Shown: in pieces, positions 52,377-63,000 of the stretch
How the letters are laid out: each line of letters opens with the position of its first letter
Position numbering within the stretch: position 1 is the first letter of the stretch
Assembly (NCBI GenBank): GCA_030765455.1
Contig: JAVCCM010000103.1
Coordinates: 1-64,000 of the forward strand
Source: Candidatus Electryonea clarkiae
Lineage (GTDB): Bacteria > Electryoneota > Electryoneia > Electryoneales > Electryoneaceae
Direction: 5' to 3'
DNA: 64,000 nucleotides
Program-made: the position numbers and the translations under genes
The notes under the pieces: model-generated
Databases searched by the model: none
What the model was told of the DNA's origin: nothing
What the model saw: the letters and a program-made list of their open reading frames with translations, nothing else

Positions 52377-52631
52377 ATGAATAAACGACATCAACGAACT
52401 TTGGATGCAATTTATCAGATTCCTGTTCCAACAAACCTGGAATGGAGACGAATTGAGGCTCTCTTCATTTCTCTCGGAGTTCGTGTCGTCGAGGGGAGAG
52501 GTTCAAGAATTCGATTTGAAATGCATAACAAGGTTGCAACATTTCATCGCCCTCATCCAGGAAAAGAGGCAAAACCGTACCAGGTGCGTGATGCTCGACG
52601 ATTTTTAGAATTATTAGGAATTTCACAATGA
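52377..52631 (+). CDS. hicA: HicA family toxin
   Basis: From the ATG at 52377 the 84-residue product matches HicA mRNA interferases: LEWRRIEALFISLGVRVVEGRGSRIRF followed by VATFHRPHPGKEAKPYQVRDARRFLELLGI. The catalytic His lies in the HRPH segment. Longer in-frame starts up to 52188 read into the AT-rich upstream gap and are not supported. It overlaps the antitoxin gene by 4 bases. The 293 bases upstream (52084-52376) must hold the hicAB and M1 peptidase promoters. Confidence 0.9.
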   Translation: MNKRHQRTLDAIYQIPVPTNLEWRRIEALFISLGVRVVEGRGSRIRFEMHNKVATFHRPHPGKEAKPYQVRDARRFLELLGISQ

Positions 52632-52960
52632 AAACCATGAAATATAAGAGTTATTCTGCTCGAATTGAATATAGTGATGAAGATGGATGTTTTATTGGAC
52701 ATATTGCCGGGATTGAGGATATAATCGGATTTCACGGGGAATCGGTAAGTGAGGTACGTGGAGCTTTTGAAGAAGCAGTTGATGATTATCTTGAAACTTG
52801 TGAAAAGTTGAACCGTTCTCCACAGAAATCTTATTCAGGCAAATTGATGTTACGAATACCGTCTGAAGTTCACGCCGCCGTTGCAACTGCAGCAAAAGTA
52901 AGTGGAAAGAGTATCAATCAGTGGGCAGCTGAGAAACTGGCTCATGCTGCTGATGAATAA
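52628..52960 (+). CDS. hicB: HicB family antitoxin
   Basis: The 110-residue protein has the HicB N-terminal half (YSARIEYSDEDGCFIGHIAG, then GESVSEVRGAFEEAVDDYLE). Its C-terminal ribbon-helix-helix region (GKLMLRIPSEVHAAVATAA, then INQWAAEKLAHAA) binds the promoter. It neutralises HicA and probably represses the pair when complexed. It overlaps hicA by 4 bases (ATGA). It is intact and of a different type from the broken HicB at 32.1 kb. Confidence 0.93.
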   Translation: MKTMKYKSYSARIEYSDEDGCFIGHIAGIEDIIGFHGESVSEVRGAFEEAVDDYLETCEKLNRSPQKSYSGKLMLRIPSEVHAAVATAAKVSGKSINQWAAEKLAHAADE

Positions 52961-52986
52961 TTAAAGCAGATCCGTAAATTATTGAA

Positions 52987-55542
52987 CTACCTGATTAACT
53001 GCACTTTTTTTGTATTTGAAAACCTGTTATTAACAGTCATCCTGATATAATAATTGCCGCTTGATACAGGTAATCCTGTGGCATCAATCCCATTCCATAT
53101 TGTTTTATATCGTCCTGCCTTGTAATCTCCCTGAACTAAGGTAATTAATTTTCTTCCAAGAACGTCAAAAAGCTGGATATCGACGGCTCTCGATTCAGGT
53201 AAAGCGAAGGGAATTATAATCGTTGAATTAAATGGATTTGGGAAAGGATTCGATAATTCGTATTCAACGGGCACAGTACTCTCCGGATTTTCCTGCGCGA
53301 TTGTGAGATACTCTCCTTGAATAAATACCGTATCGGTGGGAACATCGGGATCGTTTGTGCCTAATAGAATAAATCCTTCGATGTGATCTCCTACATTGAA
53401 TGCATTAGGTGGAATATCAAGTGAAATCAACCCAACCTGGTCAGTTTGCAGGATTGAATCGCTAAGTACTACTGATGCTTCTTCGCCTGGTTCATCTCCG
53501 GTCCATTCCAGTTCGAGTATCGCAATCTCAAGATCCCCTGCACCAGTATTGCTTAAGGTATCGGGAATCTGCATCACCTGCCCGTCTATGTTCGAATAGG
53601 CGATGATGCCTGGTGAATGAATCATATTTGGCATTAACAAACCGTATTCATAAATACTCAAGGAGTTTCTTGTGCAATGGTAAACGTAAGGTTCATCCAT
53701 CACAATATTTGTAAGCCCTCTATATTCGTCTTCATGCAGATACCGGGCGATTTCTTCGGGATCTTCAAGGTCTGAAAAATCGTATATTCGAATCCCATCT
53801 TCATATTTATAGACTGTAAGAACTTCATTATTTAAATCCATCTTATTACCACTTATTTCATCAAATGATGCAATCAGTTCTGGATTGCCTGGTTCTGTAT
53901 TATCAAATAAGATTAGTTGCTCAGTGGAGAGAAGAAAGATAATATTTTGTGAGATTAAAATTTCTGTATTAGGACCATTCAGGTTAAGAGTACGTTCCAA
54001 ACTTATATCTTCCGGATCAGTTATATCCAAAACTGTCAAATCCGACCAGTTAAGCAGGTAGAGATAACCTTCACTATATGCCATATCTTCTGAACGATTA
54101 TCAATTTCAAATACGTCGAGTATCATAGGATCATCAGGAATAGTAATATCTATGGTGTAAATAACACCACTGTTTTTTGCACAAAACAAGCTGCCGAAAA
54201 TATTCAAATATGTGTAGCTACGACCATTTTCACCAGGCAACTCTAATATACTAATTAGTTCTGGATCTTCAGGATCATCGAGGTCAAAAATCCTGATTTC
54301 ATTGCAATTGGTAGCAAAAAGCAATCCATTGAAGATCTTCATATCAGTACCACTTAAGCCCCATTGAAATTCTGTAATTGGGAAAAGACCAATCAAAACC
54401 GGCTGCTCAGGGTCGGAAATATCCACGATTTTAACCTCAAGATTGACTGAAAGAAGTTCATAAAGATAGTCACCGTATAAAGCAATTCTGCTGGTAACAC
54501 CAAATAGACAATACTGACTGATTAATTCCAGTTGATCCTGGTCATTGAATTGAACCTGGAAAATACCTGCGGTACTATTCAAAACTACGACAAGATCATC
54601 CTGTACTACTATTTCTACCCAGGAGGATCGATGAGGATGAGATATCTGAAGAGAGGCGATTTGTTCGGCATCCAACGGATCGCTGAAATCCATCACAGAA
54701 AAGCCTGCATCAGCCAGGATATACAAGATAGAATTTTCGACCTCCAGCAAAAGAACTGAACCCCTGGGACATCGCACTTCTGTCACGATTTCGATATCTT
54801 CAGGATCAGAAACATCAACAACTACTATACCATCCGGTTGTTGGCCTATGTAAACAAAATCTCCTTCGACTGCTATGTCTTTTGACCATCCATCAATTAT
54901 TGCGCTGTCGCTTATTTCAGGTTGTTCGGGATCAGTGGCGTCAATGACAAATATTTCCGATTCATTTTCCATGATGTAGTAGCAACTCAAATATGCATAT
55001 TCATCCTCTGCTGTTATACACCAGCTAACATGATTGAACTGTTGCAGGGCTACCTGGCCTGTAATTTCAGGGTTTTCCGGATCGGAAATGTCGATTACAT
55101 TTACAACATAATCAGCATTTCCCACCCTTATTTCCACAAATACCAAATCTCCATCAACACAGAATTCTCCTGTTAACTGATGCTGGAGAAAACCAACCTG
55201 GAGGGGATCGGTTGGGTCGGAGATATCAACTATATGCAGACCTTCACCTGAAACCCATAAGTAGGCAAAATCTCCAGATACCTCAACTCCACGAACATTG
55301 TCGCCATCGAATATATAATTGATTTCTATTGGTTCTTCAGGGTTAGAAATATCAACAATACTTAATCCTGATGTATTTGTAGCGACATATACAAAATCAC
55401 CGGCAATATCAACATCATATGCGTAATACCATTGACGTTGTGATCCGACTATATCCATGTTCCAGCGTTCCTGGGCATAAAGGGGAATTGAAATCACAGA
55501 GGCGAAGATAAACAAAAGAATTAATTCATTGAGCTTTTTCAT
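52987..55542 (-). CDS. T9SS-secreted LVIVD-repeat protein (tandem copy 1)
   Basis: The 851-residue exported protein has a signal peptide (about 1-23, SIPLYAQ). LVIVD-type repeats run to about residue 620 (for example GLSIVDISNPEEP, FVIDATDPEQP, VVVDVSDPEDI). A HYDIN/DUF1573-like Ig domain follows (about 640-755, with NTGAGDLEI and TNDPDVP). The sorting domain starts FPNPFNSTI (767-851). It and the next upstream gene share the NMD...GS-RQW start and about the same length, and look like a tandem duplication. The hicAB pair lies downstream on the other strand. Ligand unknown. Confidence 0.92.
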   Translation of the reverse strand: MKKLNELILLFIFASVISIPLYAQERWNMDIVGSQRQWYYAYDVDIAGDFVYVATNTSGLSIVDISNPEEPIEINYIFDGDNVRGVEVSGDFAYLWVSGEGLHIVDISDPTDPLQVGFLQHQLTGEFCVDGDLVFVEIRVGNADYVVNVIDISDPENPEITGQVALQQFNHVSWCITAEDEYAYLSCYYIMENESEIFVIDATDPEQPEISDSAIIDGWSKDIAVEGDFVYIGQQPDGIVVVDVSDPEDIEIVTEVRCPRGSVLLLEVENSILYILADAGFSVMDFSDPLDAEQIASLQISHPHRSSWVEIVVQDDLVVVLNSTAGIFQVQFNDQDQLELISQYCLFGVTSRIALYGDYLYELLSVNLEVKIVDISDPEQPVLIGLFPITEFQWGLSGTDMKIFNGLLFATNCNEIRIFDLDDPEDPELISILELPGENGRSYTYLNIFGSLFCAKNSGVIYTIDITIPDDPMILDVFEIDNRSEDMAYSEGYLYLLNWSDLTVLDITDPEDISLERTLNLNGPNTEILISQNIIFLLSTEQLILFDNTEPGNPELIASFDEISGNKMDLNNEVLTVYKYEDGIRIYDFSDLEDPEEIARYLHEDEYRGLTNIVMDEPYVYHCTRNSLSIYEYGLLMPNMIHSPGIIAYSNIDGQVMQIPDTLSNTGAGDLEIAILELEWTGDEPGEEASVVLSDSILQTDQVGLISLDIPPNAFNVGDHIEGFILLGTNDPDVPTDTVFIQGEYLTIAQENPESTVPVEYELSNPFPNPFNSTIIIPFALPESRAVDIQLFDVLGRKLITLVQGDYKAGRYKTIWNGIDATGLPVSSGNYYIRMTVNNRFSNTKKVQLIR

Positions 55543-55602
55543 GATTCCTCATTAAAACAATTGCAGCAATAACGATGCAGTCCAGTTTGCATAAATTACC
55601 AA

Positions 55603-58158
55603 CTACCTGATTAACTGCACCTTTCTGGCTGAACTAAACTTGTTTTCTGTTGACATCTTGACATAGTAGGTCCCACTGGAGACCAGGCGTCCATCCAGGT
55701 TGACGCCATTCCAGATTGCATTATACCGGCCCGGTTGGTAATCCCAATCCACAACCAGATTAACTTTTCTTCCCAGGAGATCATAGATTCCGATACTAAC
55801 CTTCCCCGGCTCAGGCACTGCGAAAGGGATGGTAAGCGAAGGGTTGAACGGATTCGGATACGGATGGGATAATTCGTACACGAGTGGTAAATTAGAATAA
55901 GATACATCAACGATTTCGCCGAAATACTCACCTTCGATAATTACTGTATCCACTGGAATAAGTAAATCATTAGTGTTGAAAATCAGAATCCCTTCTATAT
56001 CAGCGCTATCTTCAAATGCACCTTCCGGAACGTCTAATGTAACAAAGCAGGTTTCACCCTGCTCAATTTCCCTGTTGCTGAAAACAGCGGCAATATCTTC
56101 TTCAGGCTCATCTCCAAGCCATAAAATTTCAACAGCTTCAAGCTCAAGAACACCTTCGCCAATATTAAAGATCGTATCCGGGAGCTGAGTTTCCATACCG
56201 TTGTTAAAGGTGTAAACAATTCTTCCGGGACGATGTACCATTTCAGGCGTCGCTTCAAGCTCATAAATAAACAAACCGTTCCTGGCAGCATTACAGACCA
56301 TTAATCCATCAAGAGTGAAATTTGATCGGGCACTATAGTTATCTTCCTGACTGTACCAGGCGGTTTCCTCAGGATTGAGCGGATCTGAAACATCAAAGAT
56401 ACGGATTACACTTTCTGTGTTGTAAATAACTAATTTATCTCCATCAAGCTCCATTTGTCTGCCACTTATATTTGCGAATGAAGTATCCTCCGCTGGTTCA
56501 GCCGGATCGGTGATATCGTAAATGATCAATTCATCGCGCGCGAGTAAATACAGATAATCACCAACCATTTCCAGTCCAACAGTGTAACTATTAATCTCAA
56601 TACTATCTACCACTCTAATATCTTCTGGATCGTTCAAATCAAATATAGTCATAGATGAGTGTGCTTCACAGTAAAGGTAACCCTGGTGAATGATTAGATT
56701 ATCCAGAATTCGGTGGTTATCACCGAAACCAAATGCGTCGAGTCTTTCAGGTGATGATGGATCAGAAATATCAATGGTAATTAACACTCTCGAATTGCTT
56801 GTTACCAGCAGACTGTCGAACACTTCAAAATATGTGGTACCACTGCCGTTACCGTAGGCTAATGAAGCCACACCAATCTCCTCCGGATGTTGGGGATCAT
56901 CGAGATCATAAATGAAAACATTTTGGCAATCAGTGGCGAACAACAGACCGTCTTGAATTTTCAAATCACTACCTTGTCCCCAATACATATCCTCATCAAG
57001 ATAAAAGAAATTAACAGGCTCAGGCTGGGAGGGATCAGATATATCAATAATTTTTACAGCAAGATTATAAGACAGTATTTCATATAGATAATCATCATAA
57101 ACAGCATTTTTGCGTACATCTCCAAAAGGACAAAAATGCGATAAATGCTCTACCTCTACCTCTTCTTCATCAAATCGCAAGATATTCAGTCCGGCAGTAT
57201 AATTAGACATCCCTATCAGACCGCCCGAAATAAATATTTCATTTGCTATTGATAAACCTGTAAGGTTCAGTTGTATCCAGGTTATTTCCTCAACATTAAG
57301 AGGATCGGAAAAATCCATTATGGAAAATCCACCTCCGGCGCAGATATAGAGATTTGAATTTTCAACACCTAATTCAAAAACCGATCCCCTTGGGCAAGTC
57401 TGACCTGCGATAAACTCTAAGTCTCCGGGATTTGTTATATCAACAACTGATATTCCGTTATAACCTCGCGCGATGTAAGCTAAATTTCCCTCAACAGCAA
57501 TATCCTCTGCATAACCACCAAGATTGATTCTGTCTGTTATCACCGGTTCATTTGGATTGGATACATCTACAGCCCACATGTCTGAATTACCCGCGAGGTA
57601 AACGAAAGTACCTCGTGCTGCGATATGCCAATTCGCATGACCAAGCTGTTCCAGTCCTTCAGTTTGACCTGTCAACTCAGGATTTTCAGGATCTGAAACG
57701 TCAATAATATTTATTACATAATCTTCATTGTTGTCTGGGCGGAGGATTGCAAACGCCAGGTTTTCATTGGCACAGAATGCACTGACGTTTTCATGCTCAA
57801 GAAATCCAACCTGCTCAAGTTGGGTAGTGCCCCCTGAGATATCGACAATTCGTAACCCGTCATGCAGATCCCAGAGATAAGCGTAATCACCCTCGATTTC
57901 AACATATTTAATCCAGTAACCGTCCAGGGTGTACATGGTTTCAAACGGATCTTCCGGATTAGATATGTCCACAACACTCAATCCGGAGGTAGAAGTGGCG
58001 ACGTATGCATAGTCTCCTGAAATTTCAACGTCCCAGGTATAATCCCATTGGCGGAGTGATCCGGCAAGATCCATGTTCCAATGTTCCTGGGCAAAAATGG
58101 GAATTGAAATCGCTGATACGAAGATGATTGATACGAACAATCTGAGAAGCTTTTTCAT
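55603..58158 (-). CDS. T9SS-secreted LVIVD-repeat protein (tandem copy 2)
   Basis: This paralogue of the adjacent gene is 851 residues from the ATG at 58158, which follows GGAGGAAACG. An ATG 12 bases earlier (58170) would put the ribosome site inside the gene. It has a signal peptide (about 1-23, SIPIFAQ), LVIVD repeats (GLSVVDISNPEDP, VVDITNPGDL, IDISDPSSPERL and others), the same Ig-like domain (NIGEGVLELEAVEI, NTNDLLIPVDT), and a sorting domain starting YPNPFNPSL. Divergence is spread throughout, so the duplication is not recent. It lies 60 bases from copy 1 and both may be one operon. Confidence 0.92.
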   Translation of the reverse strand: MKKLLRLFVSIIFVSAISIPIFAQEHWNMDLAGSLRQWDYTWDVEISGDYAYVATSTSGLSVVDISNPEDPFETMYTLDGYWIKYVEIEGDYAYLWDLHDGLRIVDISGGTTQLEQVGFLEHENVSAFCANENLAFAILRPDNNEDYVINIIDVSDPENPELTGQTEGLEQLGHANWHIAARGTFVYLAGNSDMWAVDVSNPNEPVITDRINLGGYAEDIAVEGNLAYIARGYNGISVVDITNPGDLEFIAGQTCPRGSVFELGVENSNLYICAGGGFSIMDFSDPLNVEEITWIQLNLTGLSIANEIFISGGLIGMSNYTAGLNILRFDEEEVEVEHLSHFCPFGDVRKNAVYDDYLYEILSYNLAVKIIDISDPSQPEPVNFFYLDEDMYWGQGSDLKIQDGLLFATDCQNVFIYDLDDPQHPEEIGVASLAYGNGSGTTYFEVFDSLLVTSNSRVLITIDISDPSSPERLDAFGFGDNHRILDNLIIHQGYLYCEAHSSMTIFDLNDPEDIRVVDSIEINSYTVGLEMVGDYLYLLARDELIIYDITDPAEPAEDTSFANISGRQMELDGDKLVIYNTESVIRIFDVSDPLNPEETAWYSQEDNYSARSNFTLDGLMVCNAARNGLFIYELEATPEMVHRPGRIVYTFNNGMETQLPDTIFNIGEGVLELEAVEILWLGDEPEEDIAAVFSNREIEQGETCFVTLDVPEGAFEDSADIEGILIFNTNDLLIPVDTVIIEGEYFGEIVDVSYSNLPLVYELSHPYPNPFNPSLTIPFAVPEPGKVSIGIYDLLGRKVNLVVDWDYQPGRYNAIWNGVNLDGRLVSSGTYYVKMSTENKFSSARKVQLIR

Positions 58159-58485
58159 CGTTTCCTCCATATATCTATAGTGGTAACAATTGAAAGGTAG
58201 TGAGTATTCCTCACTAATGACGTAGTATATTTAAAAAATAATACCTTTGCAATAGATTAATCAAATTATTATATTTTGATTATGTCCATTATTGTGTTCC
58301 AAATACAATAATGGCAATCTAATCCAAGTAGAACAGTTACTTGATTTCTTAACACCGAGGATAATTCGTCAACCATCAGTATTTGTCTCCAACAGTCTCT
58401 ATCTTACTGGCTTGTATTACTGTAAGTTCTTCTTGCCTATCCAAATAGTATTCTTCTATATTAAATGTTGCTCAAAGACGGTGGA
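58159..58485. other. Divergent intergenic region, nothing further recognised
   Basis: The 327 bases separate the LVIVD pair from yggS and are AT-rich, with runs of A and T around 58230-58280 that would suit promoters. I see no RNA gene or strong palindrome. Confidence 0.45.
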
Positions 58486-59205
58486 ATGATGAAAATTTCA
58501 ATTGCTGAAAACCTTGCCAGTATTAAAGATAGGATTGTAAAAGCAGAACATAAGGCAGGGCGGGAGCCGGGTTCTGTGGAATTGATGGCAGTATCAAAAA
58601 CGATGCCTGTTGCCAATGTGGTTGCGGCATTCAACGCCGGGCAGATGCTCTTTGGAGAAAATCGTTTTCAAGGGACGCCAGAAAAAATAGCTGATGTCGC
58701 GGATTCGATCAGGGATAAGGCAGGACGTATTCGATGGCATTATATCGGACACGTTCAATCGAATAAAATCCGTAAAATTTTTCCTGACTTTGAATTATTG
58801 CATGGCCTTGACAACGAAAAACTAATCATTAAGATTGATCGAGTTGCAGAAGAGCTTGGGATTATCGCACATGGATTATTGCAGATAAATGTTTCCGGGA
58901 CTGTTACGCAATTTGGATTAAATCCGATGAGAGCTATTGAAACAGCAGAAAAAGTAGCTGGACTGAAAAATATTCGAATTGAAGGTCTAATGGCAATTGG
59001 CCCCATGACCGATGATGAATATCTGCTCCGAAGAGCGTTTGAAAGGGTTCGTATCGAATCGGAAAAGATTGCAGAATTGAAGCTTGAAAACGTTGAAATG
59101 AAAACCCTTTCGATGGGGATGTCCGGCGATTTTGAAATAGCAATCGAAGAAGGATCGACCCTGGTAAGAGTCGGCACCTCGATTTTCGGCGAAAGAAATA
59201 AATAA
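58486..59205 (+). CDS. YggS family PLP-binding homeostasis protein
   Basis: The 239-residue protein matches the YggS/PROSC family: VELMAVSKTMP, with the PLP lysine Lys38, then GENRFQG, RWHYIGHVQSNKI, GLMAIGPM and the SMGMSGDFEIAIEEGSTLVRVGTSIFGER end. It binds pyridoxal phosphate as a single TIM barrel and keeps PLP and amino acid pools balanced. The double ATG at 58486/58489 follows a GGTGG site. It opens the cell-division and translation cluster with divIVA, ileS, dksA and lspA, a common arrangement. Confidence 0.94.
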   Translation: MMKISIAENLASIKDRIVKAEHKAGREPGSVELMAVSKTMPVANVVAAFNAGQMLFGENRFQGTPEKIADVADSIRDKAGRIRWHYIGHVQSNKIRKIFPDFELLHGLDNEKLIIKIDRVAEELGIIAHGLLQINVSGTVTQFGLNPMRAIETAEKVAGLKNIRIEGLMAIGPMTDDEYLLRRAFERVRIESEKIAELKLENVEMKTLSMGMSGDFEIAIEEGSTLVRVGTSIFGERNK

Positions 59206-59382
59206 GTCAAAGATTACTGAGTGATCGAAAGTTTGTAGCCTGGGGCGCAAGTGCTGGATACAGAGATTATCTATTATCCAGGCAATGTAATGGCGGAGAT
59301 CTAAGCGGGGCATGAATACTTCCCTGCGTTTTAACGAAAAGAACAAACAGGTAAAATTACTATAATTGAATCCGGTACCATT

Positions 59383-60042
59383 ATGAATGTATCACCTTTA
59401 GATATTCGTAAGCAGGAATTCAACCGAAAAGCTCGCGGATACGATGTTGATGAAGTAACCAGTTTCCTTGAAATGGTCGCAGACCAGTTTGAGCAATTGT
59501 TGAAAAAGGCAACGGAACTGGAAAAAGAAGTTGAGCTGTTCAAGGGCAAAACTTCAGAATTTCAGCAGAAAGAATCATCGCTGCATGATTCGGTGATGGA
59601 TGCTCAGCGTCTTCATCAGCAGAAAGCGGAGAAGGCACAGCAAGAAGCGGAATTAGCTGTTCAGAAAGCCCATCTCGAAGCTGATAAGATAATTCACCAG
59701 GCACGAAAGAAGCATCACAGGATTCTTGACGAAATTCATCGTCTTGAAGGACAGCGTCAGGGTTTCCTGATTAAGATGCGTCATATTTTGAAAAGCCAGA
59801 TTGACTTGATGGAGATTATCGAGCAGGAATCACCAGCAGACAATAAGGCAGCGTTGTCAAAGAAATCGAACAGGTTAAGATCAGGCAACAACATTAAGGC
59901 TACAACATCCGCAAACGGCGAGCCCGGAAGTGGTTTACAGAATAAGGGAATTGATAACAGGGGTGATGCGAGTAAAAAAAATCAGCCTGTTCGTCCTGTT
60001 CCACAGGCAGCAAAACCGGGAAACACGACAAAAGATTCTTAG
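59383..60042 (+). CDS. DivIVA domain protein
   Basis: The 219-residue protein begins with the DivIVA/GpsB membrane-binding motif (LDIRKQEFNRKARGYDVDEV, residues 6-25). A long coiled coil follows (about 30-140, rich in Lys, Glu and Gln). The tail (about 150-219) is disordered, rich in Ser, Asn, Pro and Lys. DivIVA proteins sense membrane curvature and recruit division or pole proteins. It sits between yggS (178-base gap) and ileS (54-base gap). In Gram-negative FCB bacteria its partner set is poorly known. Confidence 0.93.
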   Translation: MNVSPLDIRKQEFNRKARGYDVDEVTSFLEMVADQFEQLLKKATELEKEVELFKGKTSEFQQKESSLHDSVMDAQRLHQQKAEKAQQEAELAVQKAHLEADKIIHQARKKHHRILDEIHRLEGQRQGFLIKMRHILKSQIDLMEIIEQESPADNKAALSKKSNRLRSGNNIKATTSANGEPGSGLQNKGIDNRGDASKKNQPVRPVPQAAKPGNTTKDS

Positions 60043-60096
60043 AACGCAATTAAATTTTAACATAATTCGCAATAAAATCACAGGCACTGAATAAAA

Positions 60097-63000
60097 ATGT
60101 TCAAACCAGTTCAAAACCCTCCTGATTTTCCGGCTCTTGATCACAAGATCCTGGATAAATGGGAGCGCGATAAAATATTTGAAAGGTCTTTAGCACAACG
60201 CTCGGGTGGGGAAGATTTTGTCTTCTACGACGGACCTCCCGGAACCAATGCGCCGCCTCATATCGGGCATATGATGCAGTCAGCTTTGAAGGACCTCTGG
60301 CCCCGTTTTGAAACAATGCGGGGTAAGAGAGTACTCCGAAAGGCAGGATGGGATACCCATGGTTTGCCGGTGGAGCTAACCGCTGATCGTGATCTGAAAC
60401 TTGGAAGCAAGCAGGAAATTGAAGATTACGGTATCGCAAAGTATGCTGATTATTGCAGGAAAACAGTCTTTCGATTTAGAAATTCATGGGAGGAATCTAT
60501 ACGGCGGATCGGTCGTTTCCTCGATATGGATGATTTTTATGCTACTTATAAGACTTCCTATATCCAGTCGGACTGGTGGGTATTAAAACAAGCATGGGAA
60601 ACAAAAGTAAAGCCTGAATTCGTTAATCCACAAAACCTGATCGGCGGCGACAGATTTCTCTATAAAGATTACAGGATATCAGCCTGGTGCCCCAAACAGG
60701 GTACTACTTTATCCAATTTCGAAGTTGCCCAGGGTTACAAGGATATTGTAGAACTCACATTGTTCACCAAGTTCAAGGTGATTAGTGAAGAAAACTTGTA
60801 CCTGGTAGCCTGGACGACAACAGCCTGGACATTACTATCAAATATCGCCATTGCGGTCGGTCCTGATATCCCATATTTAAAAATTCGTCTGACGGAGGAC
60901 GCTAAAGGCGGAAAAACAGGAGAGCGCATCCTGATTGCGAAAGATCGCCTGCCTACAATAGAAGGTTTTATCGGAAAATACGAGATTGAAGCAACGTTAT
61001 CCGGGAGCGAGCTTGCCGGAATGCGCTATAATCCGTTGTGGGATTTCCAGAAACTTGAAGAGGGTCAGAATAATCATGGGCATTTCGTAATCGCTGACGA
61101 GTATGTAACTGCCGATGATGGTACAGGAATGGTTCATATTGCCCCTTACGGTGAGGATGATCATAGAATAATAAAACAGCATAAACTTACAATAGATTTG
61201 AATGTCAATTCTCATGGATATGTGGAGAAACGAGTAGGTGATTGGGCAGGGCGCTGGTTTAAGGATGATGAGCTTGAGATAGATATACTAAGAGATCTTG
61301 CCGCTCGAAATCTTCTCCTTGCAAAAGAAAAACATGAGCATACTTATCCTTTTCATTATAAAACCGGTAGCCCCTTGATGTATTTCCCCCGTCCAGGCTG
61401 GTTTATCCGTAGTACTGCCATGCGTGATGAAATGTTAGAGGCAAATTCGTTGATTAACTGGGTGCCGGAGCATATCAGGGAAGGAAGATTCGGCAAATGG
61501 CTTGAAAATGTGGTTGACTGGAATATCACACGCGAGCGGTACTGGGGAAGCCCCCTCCCGATCTGGAGCAGTGAGGATGACAGCGAATCTGTTTGTGTTA
61601 ATTCTATTTCTGAGTTGAATGAACACATGGTTCGTTCAGGAGTCAAACCGCTCCCTCTTGATGCTGATTTACATAAACCCGGAATTGATGAAATCGTTCT
61701 TTTGAGTGAGAATGGACAAGAACTTCGCCGTGAGGATTTTGTTCTTGATTCTTGGTTCAATGCCGGGATTATGCCCTGGGGGCAGACAGGATATCCTGCC
61801 ACTGAAGGATCAAAGGAGTATTTCGAGTCGCAATATCCCTGTGATTTCATATGCGAAGGACTGGATCAGACAAGGGGATGGTTCTATAGCCTATTGGCAG
61901 CGAGTACCCTGCTGGCAATAGCTCGTGGAGATAAGGACAAAAAGAGATGGTCAAGCTATAAGACAGTTATCTGCACCGACCTTGTCCTCGACGAGCATGG
62001 CGAAAAAATGTCGAAGACCAAAGGGAACGTTGTAGCCCCTGTACCCATGATGGACAAATACGGCGCTGATGCGGTTCGCTGGTCATTTTTACGAAACAAT
62101 CCCTGGCTGCCGGTTCGGTTCGGCGAGGAAGCATTAAAAGAATCGTTACGTCAGATATTTATTCCTCTATGGAATGCCTACAGCTTCCTGGTCACGTATG
62201 CGAATGTCGATCATTGGGAACCCGGCAATACAAATGAGATGTCGGAACCCACTCTTATCGACAAGTGGATAATGGCTTGTTATCAGGATTTGATCGAAGA
62301 GGTAACTAAACACCTTGAAGCGTATGATGTAATGCCTGCTGCATCAGCGATTACTGATTTCGTTGACAGGTTAACCAATTGGTACATACGTCGCAGCCGA
62401 CGCAGATTCTGGAAAAGCGATGAACTCCAGGACAAAAATCGTGCATATAAAACTCTGCATGAGGTACTCGTCGGTCTGAGTAAAATTATTGCTCCATTTG
62501 CTCCATTTATTTCAGAAGAGATTTACAGTAATCTCGCTAAAAACTATATTGAAAATGCTAAAGATTCAGTGCATCTTGAAGATTGGCTTGAACCGGATAC
62601 TGAGTGGCAGAATGCCGACCTGAAACAGCGGATGGATTATGTCCGTAAAATTGTGTCCCTTGGGCATGCGGCGAGAAATGATGGGAAGCTAAAAGTTCGT
62701 CAACCGCTGAAAACCCTGTTTATCGTTGCAAACGGAAATGACAGGCAAGCCGTAGATGGGCTCAAAGACCTTGTCATTGACGAGCTGAATATTAAAGATA
62801 TACAATTCGTTGAATCACGTTCTGAGTTGATTTCATGGAGTGTGAAGGCGAACTTCAAAAAACTTGGTCCCAGGTTCGGCAAAGATATGAAAAGCTGGAC
62901 TGATCGGATCATGCAAGCCTCTCAAGATCAAATAGATTTGTGGGCTGACGGAAAACCTGTTATTTTAAATGGTGAAAGTTTTGAGCCTGATGATGTGATT

